Below are positions 61,376 to 64,000 of a DNA stretch of 64,000 nucleotides, piece after piece. The notes under the pieces were generated by a model. That model was not told where the DNA came from. It made no database searches and saw nothing but the letters and a program-made list of their open reading frames with translations. Location: the NCBI GenBank assembly GCA_902477755.1, contig CABSIK010000003.1, positions 124,001-188,000 of the forward strand, given 5' to 3'. The position numbers were made by a program, and so were the translations under genes. The stretch's first letter is position 1, and every line of letters starts with the position of its first letter. The DNA comes from an uncultured Clostridia bacterium (GTDB lineage Bacteria; Bacillota; Clostridia; Lachnospirales; Anaerotignaceae).

Positions 61376-62810
61376 GATTGTTGCTCCTTTCGCTCAGCTT
61401 GCCTTCAAATCTGTTCTTGCACGTTTCTGTGGGAACTTCTGTGGGGTAATTCCCATCGAAGCAGGCGGCACAGTATCCGCAGCCCTTGGGGGTGCCCATG
61501 AGCATGCCCAGATGGTCCAGATTCAGATAGCCGATGCTGTCCGCACCGATGATATCCCGAATCTCGTCCATGGTATGATTCACCGCAATGAGGTTTTCCT
61601 GGGAATCCACATCTGTTCCGTAATAACAAGGGAATAAAAACGGCGGTGCGGAAGAACGGACATGGACTTCTTTTGCCCCTGCTTCCCGCAGCAGTTTGAC
61701 GATTCTTGCGGAGGTAGTACCTCTGACAATGGAGTCGTCCACCATAACCACACGTTTTCCCTTAATGGTTTCTGATATTACATTCAGCTTGATTTTCACT
61801 TTATCTTCTCTCGCCTTTTGTCCCGGCGCGATAAAGGTACGACCGATATATTTATTCTTGATAAATCCAATGCCATAAGGAATGCCGGATTGTCTGGCAT
61901 ATCCAATGGCTGCGTCGATACCGGAATCCGGCACACCAATGACAACATCCGCCTGTACAGGATGTTCCATGGCAAGACAGGCACCTGCCGTTACTCTGGC
62001 ATGATGTACGCTGACGCCGTCGATTCTGGAATCGGGTCTGGAAAAATAAATATGCTCAAAAATACACAAGTGCTTCTCTGCTTCACCCATATGGTCAGAA
62101 ATAGTACGGATTTCATCGCCGTCAAAAACTACGATTTCCCCCGGTTCTACATCTCGGATAAATGCTGCGCTGACTGCATCCAAGGCGCAGGTTTCCGAAG
62201 CAATGACGTAAGTCCCTTCTTCTGTGACACCATAGCAGAGAGGATGGAATCCATGAGGATCTCTTGCCGCAATCATTTTCGTGGAGGACATAACCACCAG
62301 AGAGTAAGCCCCTTTGATGCGATGCATTGCCCGATTGACTGCCTCCTCGATGGAAGGTGCATTCAGCCGTTCCTTTGTGATGATGTAGGAAATGACTTCT
62401 GTATCACTGGTGGTGTGGAAAATGGAACCTTCCAACTCCAGTTCCCGCCGCAGTTCAAAGGAATTGACCAGATTGCCGTTATGTGCCAGAGCCATTGCCC
62501 CTTTCACATGGTTCACAACGATAGGCTGGGCATTGAGTCTGCCGCCGCCGCCAGTTGTGCCATAGCGCACATGACCTACAGCCATGTTCCCTTCTCCCAG
62601 GTGCTCCATCACTGCTGGGGTAAAGACATCATTGACCAGACCGCCGTCCTTATGGTACGTAAATAAACCATCGTCATTGACCACAATCCCACAGCTTTCC
62701 TGTCCCCGATGCTGTAGAGCAAACAAACCGTAATATGCCGTAGATGCAACAGAGGTTTTTTCCTTGGCATATACACCAAAAACGCCGCATTCTTCATGGA
62801 TCTTATTCAT
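61359..62810 (-). CDS. purF: Amidophosphoribosyltransferase
   Basis: A 483-residue enzyme starting purine synthesis from PRPP and glutamine. A short propeptide MNKIHEE precedes the nucleophile Cys8 (CGVFGVYAKE), as in the Bacillus type; ALQHRGQESCGI and GNLVNSFELRRELE belong to the glutaminase domain, and VVMVDDSIVRGTTSARIV is the PRPP loop. C-terminal Cys residues (GCGYCAACFDGNYP) fit the Fe-S-containing class. RBS AAGGAG. Confidence 0.97.
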   Translation of the reverse strand: MNKIHEECGVFGVYAKEKTSVASTAYYGLFALQHRGQESCGIVVNDDGLFTYHKDGGLVNDVFTPAVMEHLGEGNMAVGHVRYGTTGGGGRLNAQPIVVNHVKGAMALAHNGNLVNSFELRRELELEGSIFHTTSDTEVISYIITKERLNAPSIEEAVNRAMHRIKGAYSLVVMSSTKMIAARDPHGFHPLCYGVTEEGTYVIASETCALDAVSAAFIRDVEPGEIVVFDGDEIRTISDHMGEAEKHLCIFEHIYFSRPDSRIDGVSVHHARVTAGACLAMEHPVQADVVIGVPDSGIDAAIGYARQSGIPYGIGFIKNKYIGRTFIAPGQKAREDKVKIKLNVISETIKGKRVVMVDDSIVRGTTSARIVKLLREAGAKEVHVRSSAPPFLFPCYYGTDVDSQENLIAVNHTMDEIRDIIGADSIGYLNLDHLGMLMGTPKGCGYCAACFDGNYPTEVPTETCKNRFEGKLSERSNNHEKSK

Positions 62811-62886
62811 TTTTCCAGCTCCTTGTTCCGCCTGTTCTTTCTGACAGGGGTTCTTTTGTATCTGTGTTTATTTCGTATGTATGGTA

Positions 62887-63381
62887 TCAGTGGTTGTATT
62901 TTGCTTCCACTGCTTTGTTCTTTTCCAGTACTTTTGCTGCTGCTTCCGCTCTGGCTGCATCCAGTTTTGCTGCCAGTTCCGCGTCAGATGCACCCAGCAC
63001 CTGAATTGCCAGCAGAGCCGCATTTTCTGCCCCGTCAATGGCTACAGTTGCAACGGGAATACCGCCGGGCATCTGTACGGTGGAAAGCAGTGCGTCCAGA
63101 CCGTCCAGTGTAGAGGATTTTACAGGAATGCCGATGACAGGCAGTGTTGTGTTTGCTGCGATGGCACCTGCCAGATGGGCTGCCTTGCCTGCTGCCGCGA
63201 TGATGGCACCAAAGCCGTTGGCTCTTGCCTGCTGTGCAAATTCTTTTGCTTCTACAGGTGTTCTGTGTGCGGAATATACATGCACTTCATAAGGCACACC
63301 AAATTTGTCCAGTGTTGTCATTGCCTTTTCCAATACAGGAAGATCACTGTCGCTGCCCATTACAATACCAATTTTTTTCAT
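62887..63381 (-). CDS. purE: N5-carboxyaminoimidazole ribonucleotide mutase (PurE)
   Basis: A 164-residue enzyme with the family start IGIVMGSDSDLPVLEKA, VYSAHRTP and the AAAGKAAHLAGAIAA motif. The sequence shows SAHRT and no linked purK gene, so a class II (direct CO2) role is also possible. First gene of the purine operon, behind the ZTP riboswitch. RBS GAGGAGG. Confidence 0.95.
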   Translation of the reverse strand: MKKIGIVMGSDSDLPVLEKAMTTLDKFGVPYEVHVYSAHRTPVEAKEFAQQARANGFGAIIAAAGKAAHLAGAIAANTTLPVIGIPVKSSTLDGLDALLSTVQMPGGIPVATVAIDGAENAALLAIQVLGASDAELAAKLDAARAEAAAKVLEKNKAVEAKYNH

Positions 63382-63424
63382 GGATAAACCTCCTCAAAAA
63401 TAATACAAATTCCTTTTGCAGACG

Positions 63425-63467
63425 CAAAAAAGGACAGTCCGATTCCTTGGCGGAAACAGGACTGCCC
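63425..63467 (-). terminator. Riboswitch-controlled intrinsic terminator of the purine operon
   Basis: Minus-strand stem GGGCAGTCC / GGACTGTCC (63459-63467 with 63432-63440), with a smaller TTCC/GGAA stem in the loop, then T6. Its left arm contains the GGGCA that belongs to the riboswitch P3 motif, so the two structures exclude each other. Confidence 0.88.
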
Positions 63468-63707
63468 AGACGGTCGACAAAAAGCAGCACGCTTTCCTTC
63501 TTTTCTCCTCATTGACAGCAAAAAAGCGATATTTCCATTCATCAAAAACACCGCCGACAACCATCATGCAGAAGAAACAGACCGAAGAAATTCCGTTAAG
63601 CCCGGCAATCATAAAAATATCCGCCAGGCAGTACTGCACTGCTTAGAAAAAATTCCGATTTTCTGCTCCCCTGTGGTCTCCCACCAATCCGTCAGTTACA
63701 GAAAACC
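63463..63707 (-). promoter_or_regulatory. ZTP (pfl) riboswitch upstream of purE
   Basis: Domain 1: P1 arms GGTTTTCTG (63699-63707) and CAGAAAATC (63657-63665) pair over nine bp. Inside are TAACTGACGG, P2 GTGG-GAGA-CCAC (63673-63684) and the conserved GGGGAGC. Domain 2: ACCGTCTGGGCA at 63463-63474, the conserved 3' half of the pfl motif. Both halves and their order match the ZTP riboswitch class, which senses ZTP/ZMP and reports 10-formyl-THF shortage. The linker between them is about 180 bases. The 3' half overlaps the terminator, so ligand binding should permit read-through into purE. Confidence 0.85.
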
Positions 63708-63725
63708 GCTTTATTTGACATGTTC

Positions 63726-63755
63726 AGTCTAACACATTTTCCAATTTCCTGTCAA
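63726..63755 (-). promoter_or_regulatory. Promoter of the purine operon
   Basis: Minus-strand TTGACA (63750-63755), 18 bases, TAGACT (63726-63731); transcription would start about 12 bases before the riboswitch P1. Confidence 0.75.
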
Positions 63756-63788
63756 TGAAGGGGGAAGAATTTTCTCGGAAAGAAATGC

Positions 63789-63817
63789 TTGACAGAGCCA
63801 AATCCCTATGATATACT
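63789..63817 (+). promoter_or_regulatory. Promoter of the right-end amidohydrolase gene
   Basis: TTGACA (63789-63794), 17 bases, TATACT (63812-63817), divergent from the purine promoter. Confidence 0.82.
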
Positions 63818-63878
63818 ACTGACAATTTGTAAAGAAATACATAACAACCATGCAGACAGAAGAAAGGAGAGAAATACA

Positions 63879-64000
63879 TTGAACTACATTTTATCCAATG
63901 CAAACGTATTTATGCAGGGCGAATTTGTAAAATCCAACGTATTTGTCAATAATGGTATCATTACCGATATTTCTTCCGCCGCACCCACAAAAGGCAGCGT
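63879..64000 (+). CDS. Amidohydrolase, probably dihydroorotase (partial, N-terminus only)
   Basis: The frame starts at a TTG (63879) nine bases after AGGAGA and runs off the window after 40 residues. The visible N-terminus is a beta-rich NANVFMQGEFVKSNVFV and NNGIITDIS, typical of the composite domain at the start of dihydroorotase and other cyclic amidohydrolases. Next to the purine operon dihydroorotase is the likely reading, but the metal-binding HxH lies beyond the window. Confidence 0.6.
   Translation, partial: MNYILSNANVFMQGEFVKSNVFVNNGIITDISSAAPTKGS

Noticed and set aside
63394..63639. An 81-codon minus-strand frame within the riboswitch linker
   Set aside because: Starts at GTG without a ribosome site, and reads through the P3 motif and terminator; better explained as structured leader RNA.
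63463..63707. Guanine/adenine (purine) riboswitch before purE
   Set aside because: The purine-box core (TATAA ... GTNTCTACC ... three-way junction) is absent; the conserved blocks are those of the ZTP class.

Overview
The window is a dense chromosomal segment of an anaerobic Gram-positive bacterium, most likely a member of the Clostridia (Lachnospirales or an Anaerotignum-like lineage). This is inferred from the gene set and from strong AGGAGG-type ribosome binding sites, not from any database search. No complete prophage, insertion sequence, plasmid function or CRISPR array is visible. About 65 genes are supported, most on the minus strand.

Layout, left to right. (1) 1-12.3 kb: a frameshifted M23 peptidase gene, an OmpR-type two-component system, a thioredoxin-fold lipoprotein, a CNNM/CorC membrane protein, a Uup-like ABC-F ATPase, lgt with a pair of M16 peptidase-like genes, and a LysR regulator. 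(2) 12.3-18.9 kb: a DUF6612-like lipoprotein with a decayed tandem copy beside it, nth, a YkvI-like transporter, a PLP aminotransferase, a Fur-family regulator, and a three-gene PBSX-like lysis cassette (TM/coiled-coil protein, holin, amidase). (3) 18.9-28 kb: a complete type II fatty-acid initiation and elongation operon, transcribed fabH-acpP-fabK-fabD-fabG-fabF-accB-fabZ-accC-accD-accA and closed by a strong terminator. (4) 28-34.3 kb: a sigma-70 family factor with a zinc-finger anti-sigma-like partner, tRNA-Pro(CGG), an unknown small protein, a B3/B4-domain protein, hflX, dapF, a DUF378 protein and an M16 peptidase. (5) 34.5-46 kb: the conserved translation and RNA block rimP-nusA-ylxR-L7Ae-infB-rbfA-nrnA-truB-ribF, an EamA transporter, then rpsO-pnp. 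(6) 46-51 kb: a fold-type III PLP decarboxylase on the plus strand, and deoC with a polar amino-acid ABC importer. (7) 51.4-63.7 kb: the purine operon purE-purF-purM-purN-purO-purB-purH(AICARFT)-purD-purL, headed by a promoter and a ZTP (pfl) riboswitch whose 3' half overlaps an intrinsic terminator. A divergent amidohydrolase, probably dihydroorotase, runs off the right end.

How it fits together: the purine operon encodes every step from PRPP amidotransfer to IMP apart from purK- and purC-type functions, plus adenylosuccinate lyase. The last two steps to IMP are split between a stand-alone AICAR transformylase and an archaeal-type PurO cyclohydrolase. The ZTP switch would turn the operon on when folate-dependent formylation limits AICAR use.

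The least ordinary items are the ZTP switch with a linker of about 180 nt, the split ATIC, a family of five dispersed hairpin repeats at gene ends, the decayed lipoprotein duplicate, the isolated lysis cassette, and a CCC-TAG frameshift site in the M23 gene. I did not find a wholly new multi-gene system.
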